Assembly (NCBI GenBank): GCA_019417465.1
Contig: DXVF01000010.1
Location: 16,476-80,475, forward strand
DNA: 64,000 nt
Origin: Clostridiales bacterium
GTDB lineage: Bacteria; Bacillota; Clostridia; TANB77; CAG-508
Reading direction: 5' to 3'
Each line of letters begins with the position of its first letter. Positions within the stretch are counted from its first letter, which is position 1. The notes below the pieces were generated by a model. The model had not been told where the DNA came from. It saw nothing but the letters and a program-made list of their open reading frames with translations, and searched no databases. Below, one piece after another: positions 45,923 through 55,083 of the stretch. The position numbers were made by a program, and so were the translations under genes.

Positions 45923-46003
45923 TTATGTATATTTTATATTTTAAATTTAATAATAATATTGAGCTTGATTTTTTTTAAAATCAAATTTTATAAGGAGGTT
46001 ATT

Positions 46004-46441
46004 ATGAAAAAAATAATAATATCATCACTTTTAATATTATGTATTTCTTTACTTTTCTCATTTTCTAACGTATTTGCAAATACAATGAACAATGCAGCAA
46101 ATGATGTAAGAAACGTTGTTGGTGGTGCTGAAAATGTGGTAGAAGATGCTGCAAAAGATGCTACTGGTGCTGTTAGAACAGGTATTAATACTGTTGGAAA
46201 TGCTACAGAAAATACAGTAAACAATGTAAAACATAATACTACAGGAAATATGAATACTAGAACAGATGATGGTTATACAGCTACTAGAACATCTGCAAAT
46301 GGTACTGGAAATTTTTTAGGTAACATGGGAAATAATGCTTGGACTTGGATAGTTGTTGGTATAATTGTATTGGCCATAATTGCTCTAATCTGGTATTATT
46401 CTACAAGACAAAATAATTATAGCAACCATAATGATGAATAG
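46004..46441 (+). CDS. secreted, Asn/Thr/Ala-rich membrane-anchored protein
   Basis: A 145-residue protein beginning at ATG 46004 (RBS TAAGGAGG). Signal peptide (MKKIIISSLLILCISLLF..FANT), then an extended region of Asn-Ala-Val-Thr repeats reminiscent of YtxH/late-embryogenesis style amphipathic repeats (DVRNVVGGAENVVEDAAKDA), then a C-terminal membrane helix (WIVVGIIVLAIIALIWYY). Surface location inferred. Confidence 0.72.
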   Translation: MKKIIISSLLILCISLLFSFSNVFANTMNNAANDVRNVVGGAENVVEDAAKDATGAVRTGINTVGNATENTVNNVKHNTTGNMNTRTDDGYTATRTSANGTGNFLGNMGNNAWTWIVVGIIVLAIIALIWYYSTRQNNYSNHNDE

Positions 46442-46479
46442 AAAAGCTTATAGTATTATTAAATAAAAAATAATAATTT

Positions 46480-46511
46480 GTGCGTTAATCAATTTTATAA
46501 TTTTAACGCAC
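46480..46511 (+). terminator. terminator
   Basis: GTGCGTTAA and TTAACGCAC, followed by ATTTTTATT. Confidence 0.8.
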
Positions 46512-46646
46512 ATTTTTATTGTTCCTAGTTAATAGTTTTTTACTTGTTAGTAACTTTTATTATCAAAACTACAATTTACTATTTTCTTATTTCTCTTTGC
46601 ATGATATAATATTAAGCAATTAACATTAAAAAAGGAGTTTAATATT

Positions 46647-47096
46647 ATGCGTAAATTAATTGCAAAAAATCCAACTGCTAAGCACAATTATACGATTATA
46701 GATACCTTAGAAACAGGAATCGTACTTACAGGTACAGAAATAAAATCTATTAGAGCAGGAAAAGTAAATTTAAAAGATAGTTATGCTACTATAAAAAATG
46801 GAGAAGTGTTTGTTTTATCTATGCATATTAGTCCATATGAACATGGAAATATTTTCAATAAAGATCCTTTAAGAGATAGAAAATTACTTTTAAATAGACG
46901 AGAAATCAATAAATTAGTCGGACTTATTAACCAAAAAGGTTGTACATTAGTTCCTATAAGCTTATATTTTAAAGATAGTCTAGTTAAATTAGAATTAGGG
47001 ATTTGTAAAGGAAAAAAATTATATGATAAACGTGAAGATATCGCTAAAAAAGATGCAGAAATGAAAATTAGAAGAGCTATGAAGCAAAATTATTAA
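46647..47096 (+). CDS. smpB: tmRNA-binding protein SmpB
   Basis: A 149-residue SmpB, which delivers tmRNA to stalled ribosomes. Contains TAKHNYTIIDTLETGIVLTG and GTEIKSIRAGKVNLKDSY, the OB-fold RNA-binding core, and a basic C-terminal tail (KREDIAKKDAEMKIRRAMK). RBS AAAGGAG. In an organism with so many programmed shifts, ribosome rescue may carry an unusual load (inference). Confidence 0.97.
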   Translation: MRKLIAKNPTAKHNYTIIDTLETGIVLTGTEIKSIRAGKVNLKDSYATIKNGEVFVLSMHISPYEHGNIFNKDPLRDRKLLLNRREINKLVGLINQKGCTLVPISLYFKDSLVKLELGICKGKKLYDKREDIAKKDAEMKIRRAMKQNY

Positions 47097-47102
47097 TTTT
47101 TT

Positions 47103-47158
47103 CAAGGAGGGTGCCTTTAAAAATAGGAACCCTCCTTGAAAAATAGGAACCCTCCTTG
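47103..47158. terminator. terminator with a tandemly duplicated right arm
   Basis: CAAGGAGGGTGCCT (47103) can pair with AGGAACCCTCCTTG at 47125-47138 or with its exact tandem copy at 47145-47158 (20-bp unit AAATAGGAACCCTCCTTGAA). It separates convergent smpB and fba. Confidence 0.75.
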
Positions 47159-47171
47159 AAAAATCTTACAT

Positions 47172-48101
47172 TTAGATTTTATTGTTTGAACCAAATACTT
47201 CTCTTATTTTATGCTTAACTGTTTGTTTTATAGATTCTCTTGCTGGTGTTAAATATTTTCTAGGATCAAATACACTTGGTTCTTCTGCAAATACTTTTCT
47301 AATTTCTGAAGTCATAGCAAGCCTTAAATCTGTGTCTACATTTATTTTAGATACACCAAGAATACTTGCTTCATGTAACATTTCATCTGGAACACCTTTT
47401 GCTCCTGGTATATCTCCTCCATATTTATTACATTTTTCTACTAGTTCTTGGATAACAGTAGATGCACCATGTAATACTATTGGAGTATTAGGTATTAATT
47501 CTTTTATTTTCGCTAATATGTCAAATCTTAATTTTGCCTCTCCCTTAAATTTATATGCACCATGACTTGTTCCTATAGCAATTGCTAAAGAATCACATCC
47601 TGTTCTTTCTACAAATTCTTTTGCTTGCTCAGGATCTGTGTACATGCTATCTTCTTCTGATACATTTACATCATCTTCTATTCCAGCTAATTTTCCAAGT
47701 TCTGCTTCTACAACAACACCTTTACTATGAGCATAATCTACGACTTTCTTAGTTAAAGCTACATTCTCTTCAAAATCATATTTAGAACCATCTATCATAA
47801 CAGATGTAAATCCATTATCTATACACATTTTACATGTTTCAAAATCTGGTCCATGGTCTAAGTGAAGTGCAATTGGAATATCATGTTCCTCTAGTGCTGC
47901 CTCTATCATTTTCTTTAGGTATGGTATTCTTGCATATTTAATTGCTCCATGTGATGCTTGAAGTATTACTGGTGAGTTCTCTTCTGCTGCTGCATCTACA
48001 ATTCCTTGTATTATTTCCATATTATTTACATTAAATGCTCCTATAGCAAATTTTTCTTTCATTGATTTTTCAAACATTTCTTTAGTCGTTACTAATGACA
48101 T
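47172..48101 (-). CDS. fba: class II fructose-bisphosphate aldolase
   Basis: A 309-residue zinc aldolase of glycolysis/gluconeogenesis. Zinc and catalytic motifs seen: ALHLDHGPDFETC, a glutamate-rich VVVEAELGKLAG, GTSHGAYKF and VLHGASTV; the phosphate-binding site lies near ISKINVDTDLR. RBS GGGAGGAG. Monocistronic. Confidence 0.95.
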   Translation of the reverse strand: MSLVTTKEMFEKSMKEKFAIGAFNVNNMEIIQGIVDAAAEENSPVILQASHGAIKYARIPYLKKMIEAALEEHDIPIALHLDHGPDFETCKMCIDNGFTSVMIDGSKYDFEENVALTKKVVDYAHSKGVVVEAELGKLAGIEDDVNVSEEDSMYTDPEQAKEFVERTGCDSLAIAIGTSHGAYKFKGEAKLRFDILAKIKELIPNTPIVLHGASTVIQELVEKCNKYGGDIPGAKGVPDEMLHEASILGVSKINVDTDLRLAMTSEIRKVFAEEPSVFDPRKYLTPARESIKQTVKHKIREVFGSNNKI

Positions 48102-48278
48102 AATATCTCCTCCCTTAATTTTTTATCTAATGGCTGTATTACCAACTTGAATCTTATTGTATTTCTATTTTTAAATAAAGTCAATATTTTATTGTAATAA
48201 TTAATTTATTGCACACACAAGACCGTGCCTACTGTAGTAAGCATAGAATGTCATCATATTATTTTAAACTTTTTAGTA

Positions 48279-48446
48279 TTAATAATCACTATTCTCATAA
48301 CTGCTACACATAGATTCATCAGGTTTCTTTGTATTACAATCATTTATCGATGTTACTATAATTTGTTTTAATTCACACATTTGTTTTTCTTGATTATTAA
48401 ATTTACAGCTTTCTACTGTACAATTGATTTTTTGATTTGTTTCCAT
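48279..48446 (-). CDS. DUF1540-type small Cys-rich protein
   Basis: The start is set at ATG 48446 (RBS GAAGGTG), giving 55 residues. Four or five cysteines in the pattern INCTVESCKFN..MCELKQIIV..DCNTK..MCSSYE match the DUF1540 metal-binding-like domain, common in sporeforming clostridia. Function unknown. Confidence 0.75.
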   Translation of the reverse strand: METNQKINCTVESCKFNNQEKQMCELKQIIVTSINDCNTKKPDESMCSSYENSDY

Positions 48447-48730
48447 TTTATCACCTTCTTTCATTTTTTAGTATATCCATACATTACTTTTTTATGTAGT
48501 TTGAATTTTTTTCCTGTTATATAAAATAATGAATTACATATAGACTTAATGAAGTGTTTTTTAGTCATTGGCACTAACTTAACATAAATAAAAAATAATC
48601 TCCATGTGCGTCAACTCTTTATGGTTACTTATTAAAATAAAATCTGAAAAATTGCAAAAATGCACTGTCCATTTTTGCACGAATTATAATAAATTACATA
48701 TTATATAAAAAATGATTGGAGGTTATTTTT

Positions 48731-49441
48731 ATGGATTATGAAATAATGATGAACGGAAATATAAAAATTGGTATGTATGCTCCCGACTTTGAAGCTCAAA
48801 CTACTATGGGAATTATTAATCTTAGTGATTACAAAGGTAAATGGATTGTTCTCTTTTCTCATCCAGGTGATTTTACTCCTGTTTGCACTACTGAAATAAT
48901 TGCCTTTTCTAAAGCTAATACATATTTCGAAAAATTAAATACTTGTTTAATTGGACTTAGTGTTGATAGTAACTCATCACACTTAGCATGGTTATATGAT
49001 ATATATTGTAAAACAGGAATATGTGTTCCATTCCCTATTATTGCTGATAGAAATGGACAGATTGCTAGAAAATATGGAATGATTTCAAATGATATAAGTA
49101 ATACAGAAACTGTTAGAAATGTATTTATTATTGACGATAAAGGAATTGTACGTGCAATTTTAGTATATCCAATGAATGTTGGAAGATGTATTACCGAAAT
49201 TTTAAGAACTGTTCAAGCTCTTCAAGTTGCAGATATAAATAACGGATCCACTCCTGCTAACTGGGTTCCTTGTAATCCGATAATTATTCCTAGTCCAAAG
49301 ACGTTTTGTGAACTACAAGAAAGAAATGAACAAATTAACAAAAATAGAAATGGAATGAACTGGTATTTGAGTTTTAAAAATCCTGATAAATGTTGCAGTT
49401 TGAATGAAGTAAGAGAAATCGAAGAAAAAAGTAATGAGTAA
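48731..49441 (+). CDS. peroxiredoxin (1-Cys/Prx6-like)
   Basis: A protein of 236 residues from ATG 48731 (RBS TGGAGG). The peroxidatic motif HPGDFTPVCTTEI near residue 45 and the C-terminal extension with NWVPCNPIIIPSP are typical of the Prx6/AhpC-like clade. It reduces hydrogen peroxide and organic peroxides. Additional cysteines near the C-terminus (KTFCEL, DKCCSL) may resolve the sulfenic acid. Confidence 0.92.
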   Translation: MDYEIMMNGNIKIGMYAPDFEAQTTMGIINLSDYKGKWIVLFSHPGDFTPVCTTEIIAFSKANTYFEKLNTCLIGLSVDSNSSHLAWLYDIYCKTGICVPFPIIADRNGQIARKYGMISNDISNTETVRNVFIIDDKGIVRAILVYPMNVGRCITEILRTVQALQVADINNGSTPANWVPCNPIIIPSPKTFCELQERNEQINKNRNGMNWYLSFKNPDKCCSLNEVREIEEKSNE

Positions 49442-49502
49442 AGATATATCTAGGATAAATTTACTTGCATAGAAAAATTTTTAAAAAAGATATCTCATTT
49501 TA

Positions 49503-49541
49503 AAAAAATCCGTACAATACAGGGCTTGTACGGATTTTTTT
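49503..49541 (+). terminator. terminator of peroxiredoxin gene
   Basis: AAATCCGTACAA and TTGTACGGATTTTTTT, a 12-bp stem with 7-base loop and U-tract. Confidence 0.9.
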
Positions 49542-49604
49542 TAAGTATCAGCGCATCATCTAAAAAAGTTTTATTATAGTTTTATTCTTAATATATTTTA
49601 TTTT

Positions 49605-50835
49605 TTATTTTTTACCTATATAGTAGTTTTTCTTTCCTCTTTTTACTACGATGTAAGCCCCATCTATAAACATGTCCTCTGTAACAATAGTTTCTATATT
49701 ATCAATTTTATCACCATTAATAGATATTGCACCATTTTGAATAAATTCTCTTGCCTCTCTTTTACTTTTAACTGCTCCCATATTCACAATAAAATCAACA
49801 ATGTTACAATTACAATTTTCTTCAATTTGCTTTATATCTTGATCTCCAAAAAGTTCTACTATATCTTCCTTTGATAAATCCTTAAATTTATTATTAAATA
49901 AATTTTCTGTAAGCTCAGCAGCCTTTTTATATTCTTCTTCACCATGTAAAAATGTAATTATTTCTCTAGCTAAGCGCTTATGTGCCTCTCTTAATTCTGG
50001 ATGTTCATTATTTTTCTTTTCATACTCTTCTATTTCATCTTTTGATAAAAATGTATATATTTTTAAATAATCAATTACCATACAATCTTCTACATTTACA
50101 AAGAATTGATATAACTTATAACTAGAAGTTTTATTTTTATCAAGCCATAAAGCATTTCCTTCACTTTTACCAAATTTTTTACCTTGTGAATCTGTGACTA
50201 AAGGCATAGTAAATCCATATACCTCATCTCCTGTAGATTTTCTAATTAAATCTATACCTGCTGTTATATTTCCCCACTGATCTGAACCTGCACACTGCAT
50301 GTCTACTCCCTTATTTTCATGTAAATATTTAAAATCTAAAGCTTGCAAAATCATATAAGAAAACTCTGTATAAGTAATTCCTGTTTCTAACCTTCTTCTT
50401 ATAATATCTTTATCTAACATATAATTCACATTAAAATATTTGCCATAATCTCTTAAAAAATCAATTACATTAATGTCCTTATACCAATCATTGTTATTTA
50501 CAACTTCAAATCCAAAAATATCTTCTACTTGTTTTTTTAAACTTTCAAAATTTTTGTTTACTTCTTCTTTTGATATCATAGCCCTTTCGGTTGTCGGTCT
50601 TGGATCTCCAATCATTCCTGTACCTCCACCAACTAGTAAAATTGGATGATGCCCGAGCATCTTTCAATCTTTTTGAAATTAAAAAGCTAGATAAATGACC
50701 AACATGTAAACTATCTGCTGTTGGATCTGTCCCTATATAAAAGGTCATACCTCCCTCATTTAACTTTTTTTCTAAGTCTGGACTAGAAATATCTTTTATT
50801 ATTCCTCTCCATTTTAATTCTTCAAATAAAGTCAT
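49605..50835 (-). CDS. tyrS: tyrosyl-tRNA synthetase, joined by +1 shift at CGG
   Basis: From ATG 50835 (RBS AAAGGGGGA), 60 codons lead to GCT-CGG-G (50653-50655). Skipping the C gives LKDAGHHPILLVGGGTGMIG and joins the second frame, total 409 residues. The class I HIGH-like motif (HVGHLSSF) is before the join, KFGKSEGNALW (KMSKS) and a C-terminal S4 domain (KSKREAREFIQNGAISINGD) after it. Unshifted translation would end soon after codon 95. A T-box leader lies upstream, so expression responds to uncharged tRNA-Tyr. Confidence 0.96.
50653..50655 (-). other. CGG +1 frameshift site, tyrS
   Basis: Context GAT-GCT-CGG-G. Skipping C gives DAGHHPI, the TyrS consensus; the only site where the glycine codon is GGG. 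Confidence 0.95.
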
Positions 50836-51001
50836 ATCATTTCCCCCTTTAATTTTTTTTATCTATTATTAAGCATTTTTTGTAACATCACTTTTATTCT
50901 ATCTAGATTATAAATTATCATCATAAAAGCATTTTTTAGAACAACAGCAAGCTCAAACTATATTTCATATTTAATTAATTTCCTATTATTATATAAAACA
51001 A

Positions 51002-51270
51002 AAAAAGTTAAATAATCCTATTAAAGGACGATTTAACTCGTGGTACCACCTTTATTTACAACACAATTTATTTTTTGTATTGCCTTATTTATAAGCTGTT
51101 CGTTGCTAACGTTAATTACTATAAGAATTGTAATTCGTAAATTTTATATACTGATAGTTTACACCTTACCACTATCTCTCTTAGAATTTAAATATTTGAT
51201 TAATATAAATAAATTGCAATTATTTTATTGCTTTGTAACTATAAAATTACTACTTCTTTCTTTTTAAACA
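51002..51270 (-). promoter_or_regulatory. T-box leader of tyrS
   Basis: On the minus strand AAAGGTGGTACCACG (about 51039-51053) is the T-box antiterminator motif. It is followed by a terminator hairpin GTTAAAT..ATTTAAC and TTTTTT (51002-51035). About 200 bp of leader upstream would hold Stem I; I could not fix its specifier codon. Confidence 0.85.
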
Positions 51271-51410
51271 TAATTAAATCTAATTGTTTATAATTATACA
51301 ACTTATTTTATTTCTTTGTCAAGGAAATCTACCTAATCATTTATATTTTGTTCGATCTAAAAAAACAAGTTTCTTAAATATTATAATACTATAATTTCAT
51401 ATATAAATTA

Positions 51411-53450
51411 CTACATTACTTCTTCAAATTCACTATTTTCTATCATTTCTTTAATTATTTTAGCAGTTTTTTCTACTCCAAATTTATCTACATTAATAGC
51501 TAAGTCATAATTACTAAAATCTTTCCAATCTTTATTTGTATAATATTTATAGTGATTTTCTCTTGCTTTATTAATTTTGCGAATTTCTTTTAAAGCAGAT
51601 TTCTCTTCTACCCCATAATATTTCACGGCTCTTTTTACTTTTGACTCATCACTATTATATAAGAAAATACTAAATACATTATTATTATCTTTTAATATGT
51701 AATTAGCACATCTACCAACAATAATACAAGAACCTTTTGTAGCAATTTCTTTTATTGCATTACTTTCTGCAATAAATAAATTATCATCATTTGTCATGTT
51801 ATTATAATATTGTGAATTAAAATTAGCCAAAAGTTTACCACCTATTGTTTGCTCATTTTCTTCTATATATGATGCAGATAAGCCACTTTCATTAGAAACC
51901 ATTGTAATTAGATTCTTATCATATAATTTAATTCCCAATTGTTCTGCAAGTAGTTTTCCAACATATCTACCACCAGAACCATATTCTCTTGCTATTGTTA
52001 TAATAATATTTTTATTTGTATCTATATTTGAATTAATCTCCTCATTTTTAACGTCATCATTTATAGATTCTTCTTCTGTGTCATTTATAATTTCTTTACT
52101 CTTTTTAGTTAAACTTTTTCTTTCTAGTATCAGTAATGTAGCAGATACTAAAAATGCTAATCCATCAGATGTAGGACCTGCATATAGAACACCCATTATC
52201 CCAAACATTTTTGATAAAATAATTGCTGATGATGTGAAAAATAATATTTGTCTTGATAATGTTAAGAATGCTGATTTAGCAGGTTTTCCAATTGCTTGGA
52301 AGAAAATACCAGATGAAATTTGAATTCCATTAAATAATGTTAGCATTAAGAATATTCTAAAAGATAAGCAAGCAAATTCATTATACAAGTCATCTCCAGA
52401 ACCAAAAATACTAATTAGTTTTTCTGGTATTGTTTGAAACAAGACAAATGCTATAACTGATACACAAAAACTTGAAATAAGCACTATTTTTAAAGTTTCT
52501 TTTACACGATCATACTTTTTAGCACCATAGTTAAAACCAACTATCGGTTGACTACCTGCTGCAATACCAATAATAATACTTGATAAAATCTGATTAATTT
52601 TCATTACAATTCCTAGCACTGTAATTGGTATTTCTGAACCGAATTTACTACTTTCACCATATTTTTTAAAGATAGTATTTTGAACTGCAATTACAACTAC
52701 AATAGCAAGTTGTGTAATAACAGATGAAATTCCAAGCATCGCAACTGCTTTTATTTTAGAAAATTCAAATTTAAAGCTTTCTTTACTAACTTTAATAGAC
52801 TTAAATCTTCTAATATAAAGTACATTCATTAAAAATGTAATAAATTGACTGATAACAGTTGCTATTGCTGCTCCTGTAACACCTAATTTAAATACAAAAA
52901 TTGCAATCGGATCTAATATAATATTAATTATTGCACCAACCAGCATTGATATCATTGCAAATTTTGGTGAACCATCTGCTCTAATAATAGAATTTAATGT
53001 AGTTCCTATCATCATAAAAGGAATACCAATAGCTATTACAAACCCATAATTTAAAGCATAATCTCTTAAAGCATCTGTACATCCAAATATATTTAATAAT
53101 TGTGGTAAAAAAGCTAAAACAATTGCACATAAAATACACGAAATAATAACTGAAGCTAAAATACCATTACAAACACCTTTTTCTGCTTCTTCTTTCTTCC
53201 TTTCTCCTAATTTTAAACTTAAATATGATGATGAACCATCTCCAAACATTAATGCAAAAGCTAAACAAATAACAGTTATAGGAAAAACTACATTTGTTGC
53301 ACCATTACCTAAATATCCTACACCCCAACCAATAAAAATCTGGTCTACAATGTTATACAAAGCATTTACAACCAAAGAAATAATACATGGTATTGAAAAT
53401 GACAATAATAATTTACTGATTTTTTCTTTTCCTAGATTTAATTTTTCCAT
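51411..53450 (-). CDS. MATE transporter fused to a cytidylate kinase-like domain
   Basis: A 679-residue protein. Residues 1 to about 445 are a MATE multidrug exporter with twelve predicted helices (for example SFSIPCIISLVVNALYNIVD at the start). An acidic linker (about 450-480) leads to a cytidylate kinase-like domain (ITIAREYGSGGRYVGKLLAE near 490, then IIVGRCANYIL near 580). The two domains share one frame with no CGG. In the known family the kinase-like part is soluble; the fusion suggests a cytoplasmic regulatory or sensing role. RBS AGGGGAGG. Confidence 0.88.
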   Translation of the reverse strand: MEKLNLGKEKISKLLLSFSIPCIISLVVNALYNIVDQIFIGWGVGYLGNGATNVVFPITVICLAFALMFGDGSSSYLSLKLGERKKEEAEKGVCNGILASVIISCILCAIVLAFLPQLLNIFGCTDALRDYALNYGFVIAIGIPFMMIGTTLNSIIRADGSPKFAMISMLVGAIINIILDPIAIFVFKLGVTGAAIATVISQFITFLMNVLYIRRFKSIKVSKESFKFEFSKIKAVAMLGISSVITQLAIVVVIAVQNTIFKKYGESSKFGSEIPITVLGIVMKINQILSSIIIGIAAGSQPIVGFNYGAKKYDRVKETLKIVLISSFCVSVIAFVLFQTIPEKLISIFGSGDDLYNEFACLSFRIFLMLTLFNGIQISSGIFFQAIGKPAKSAFLTLSRQILFFTSSAIILSKMFGIMGVLYAGPTSDGLAFLVSATLLILERKSLTKKSKEIINDTEEESINDDVKNEEINSNIDTNKNIIITIAREYGSGGRYVGKLLAEQLGIKLYDKNLITMVSNESGLSASYIEENEQTIGGKLLANFNSQYYNNMTNDDNLFIAESNAIKEIATKGSCIIVGRCANYILKDNNNVFSIFLYNSDESKVKRAVKYYGVEEKSALKEIRKINKARENHYKYYTNKDWKDFSNYDLAINVDKFGVEKTAKIIKEMIENSEFEEVM

Positions 53451-53581
53451 TTTTCTCCTCCCCTTTAATTGTTTATTTTTAATAATATCTGAAACTTATG
53501 AAATTTCTACTCGTCATATACATATTTTATTAGTGATATATTGTTTCAACAAATATTACATTTTTATTTATAATATAACTT

Positions 53582-53614
53582 TAAAAAACAACACTACTTT
53601 TATTGAAGTGTTGT
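53582..53614 (-). terminator. terminator hairpin upstream of MATE gene
   Basis: AACAACACT and AGTGTTGTT with a 10-base loop, followed on the minus strand by TTTTTTAA. It may end the small ORF at 53839 or attenuate the MATE gene. Confidence 0.7.
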
Positions 53615-53792
53615 TCGTTATTCATTATTACATTTTATATAATAATGTGCGTTTCCAATATTACCAAAAATTATATGATTATTTTTTTACCAGATTTATA
53701 TTTTATAATATTTGTTGAAGTTTGTCAATATTTCCATTTTAATTATTTCTTTGTTTTCTTGAACAGTACGGATATACGTAATACAAATTGCT

Positions 53793-53840
53793 AAAGAGAA
53801 TAAAACCACTGTAAAATTTTACAGTGGTTTTATTCTCTTT
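53793..53840. repeat. perfect 48-bp palindrome, no spacer
   Basis: 24-bp arms AAAGAGAATAAAACCACTGT.. (53793-53816) and their exact complement (53817-53840). It covers the stop of the 34-aa ORF. It could serve as a terminator for both strands. Confidence 0.88.
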
Positions 53841-53943
53841 ACTCCTCGTCATCCTTATCGTCTTTAGAACAGAATGCAAGTATTCTTGCCATGAAAAAAG
53901 TTGCACATAATGATGCCAAAAGATATATCAATACAAATTTCAT
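53839..53943 (-). CDS. 34-aa membrane peptide
   Basis: MKFVLIYLLASLCATFFMAR leads to an acidic tail (SKDDKDDEE). One membrane helix. RBS AAAGGAA eight bases upstream of ATG. Stop within the palindrome. Likely a small membrane protein; similar 'holin-like' or regulatory peptides exist but nothing specific is recognised. Confidence 0.55.
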   Translation of the reverse strand: MKFVLIYLLASLCATFFMARILAFCSKDDKDDEE

Positions 53944-54118
53944 ACTGTGTAGTTCCTTTCTAAATTCACTTAGTGTAGCAAATTATAATACGGAATTCAT
54001 ATACCGTAACCGCTTTAGTTTGATTTTTTTATTATAACTATTATTTTTTAAAAAGTTAATATATTATGTATATACCTTTTGTATATTTTATTCAAATAAG
54101 CAAATTTTATTTTTTATA

Positions 54119-54775
54119 TCAATTATACTGAACCATATTAGACATTTGTACATCCATTTTATTAATTAATTTAGCACAATCTATTAATTCTTTAGACATT
54201 TTCTTAGTAACCTTTTTATCTGTCTTGTATTTTATTTCGTGCTCTAAGCTCGCCCAAAAGTCCATTGCCATTGTTCTTACTTGAATTTCTACTTTTACAT
54301 ATATAATTTTTCCTGTTACATTAACAGGAACTTCTATTATTAAATGATAACTAGAATATCCACTCTTTTTTGGCTTTGTTATATAATCTTTTTCCTTTAC
54401 AATTTTAAATTCTGGATAACTTTTTATTAAATTTATTACTGAAAATATATCATCTTTTAATGGGCATATAATCCTTATTCCTACAATATCACTAATTTCC
54501 TCTATTAAATTTTGATAGTTCATATTACATTTTTTCTTTTTCATTTTATTTAAAATGCTTTCTGGTTTCTTTATTCTGGTTGCTATATGTTCAATTAAGG
54601 TATAATTATATAAATATTCAAACTCATCTTTTAAAATATTTATTTTAGTTTCCATTTCTCTTAAGGCTGCTGAATACAAAAACATTAATTTTTCAAAAGT
54701 TTCGCTTTTTATTTCTACATCCTTTCCTTCTAAATGTAATGTATCTTGTTTTAACAGACTATTTTCTAAATCCAT
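54119..54775 (-). CDS. small alarmone synthetase (RelQ/YjbM-like)
   Basis: A 218-residue ppGpp synthetase domain protein without hydrolase domain. Characteristic motifs ISDIVGIRIICPLKDDI and SGYSSYHLIIEVPV, and EIQVRTMAMDFWASLEHEIKYK near 165, match the RelA_SpoT synthetase fold. Produces (p)ppGpp from GTP or GDP and ATP in stress. RBS AGGAAGG. Monocistronic. Confidence 0.93.
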   Translation of the reverse strand: MDLENSLLKQDTLHLEGKDVEIKSETFEKLMFLYSAALREMETKINILKDEFEYLYNYTLIEHIATRIKKPESILNKMKKKKCNMNYQNLIEEISDIVGIRIICPLKDDIFSVINLIKSYPEFKIVKEKDYITKPKKSGYSSYHLIIEVPVNVTGKIIYVKVEIQVRTMAMDFWASLEHEIKYKTDKKVTKKMSKELIDCAKLINKMDVQMSNMVQYN

Positions 54776-54988
54776 AAATTTACCTTCCTATATATTAATA
54801 TTTATTATTACACATTCTTAGTTACTAATTTATTTTTCTTTTTTAATCTCCTCCTTCCTATCTATAGTTTTAGTTATTTTACACTTAATTTGTGTCCATC
54901 TCTTGTTCTTCTTTTGCTATTTTAGTAAATAAAATTCGTATATAGTTTTTATAAGAATCATTCAAATATACAAAAACTTTATTAATAT

Positions 54989-55061
54989 AAAAGAGAAGAT
55001 ATTTTATAACTAATCGAACTTAAAATATTGTTCATTTAATTTATAATTATCTTCTCTTTTT
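54989..55061. terminator. long inverted repeat, likely terminator of the aminopeptidase gene
   Basis: AAAAGAGAAGATA (54989) and TATCTTCTCTTTT (to 55061) with a 47-base loop containing further pairing. Located 22 bp after the aminopeptidase stop. The rest of 54776-55083 shows nothing else. Confidence 0.6.
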
Positions 55062-55083
55062 TATTTACTATATTTTAGTATAT

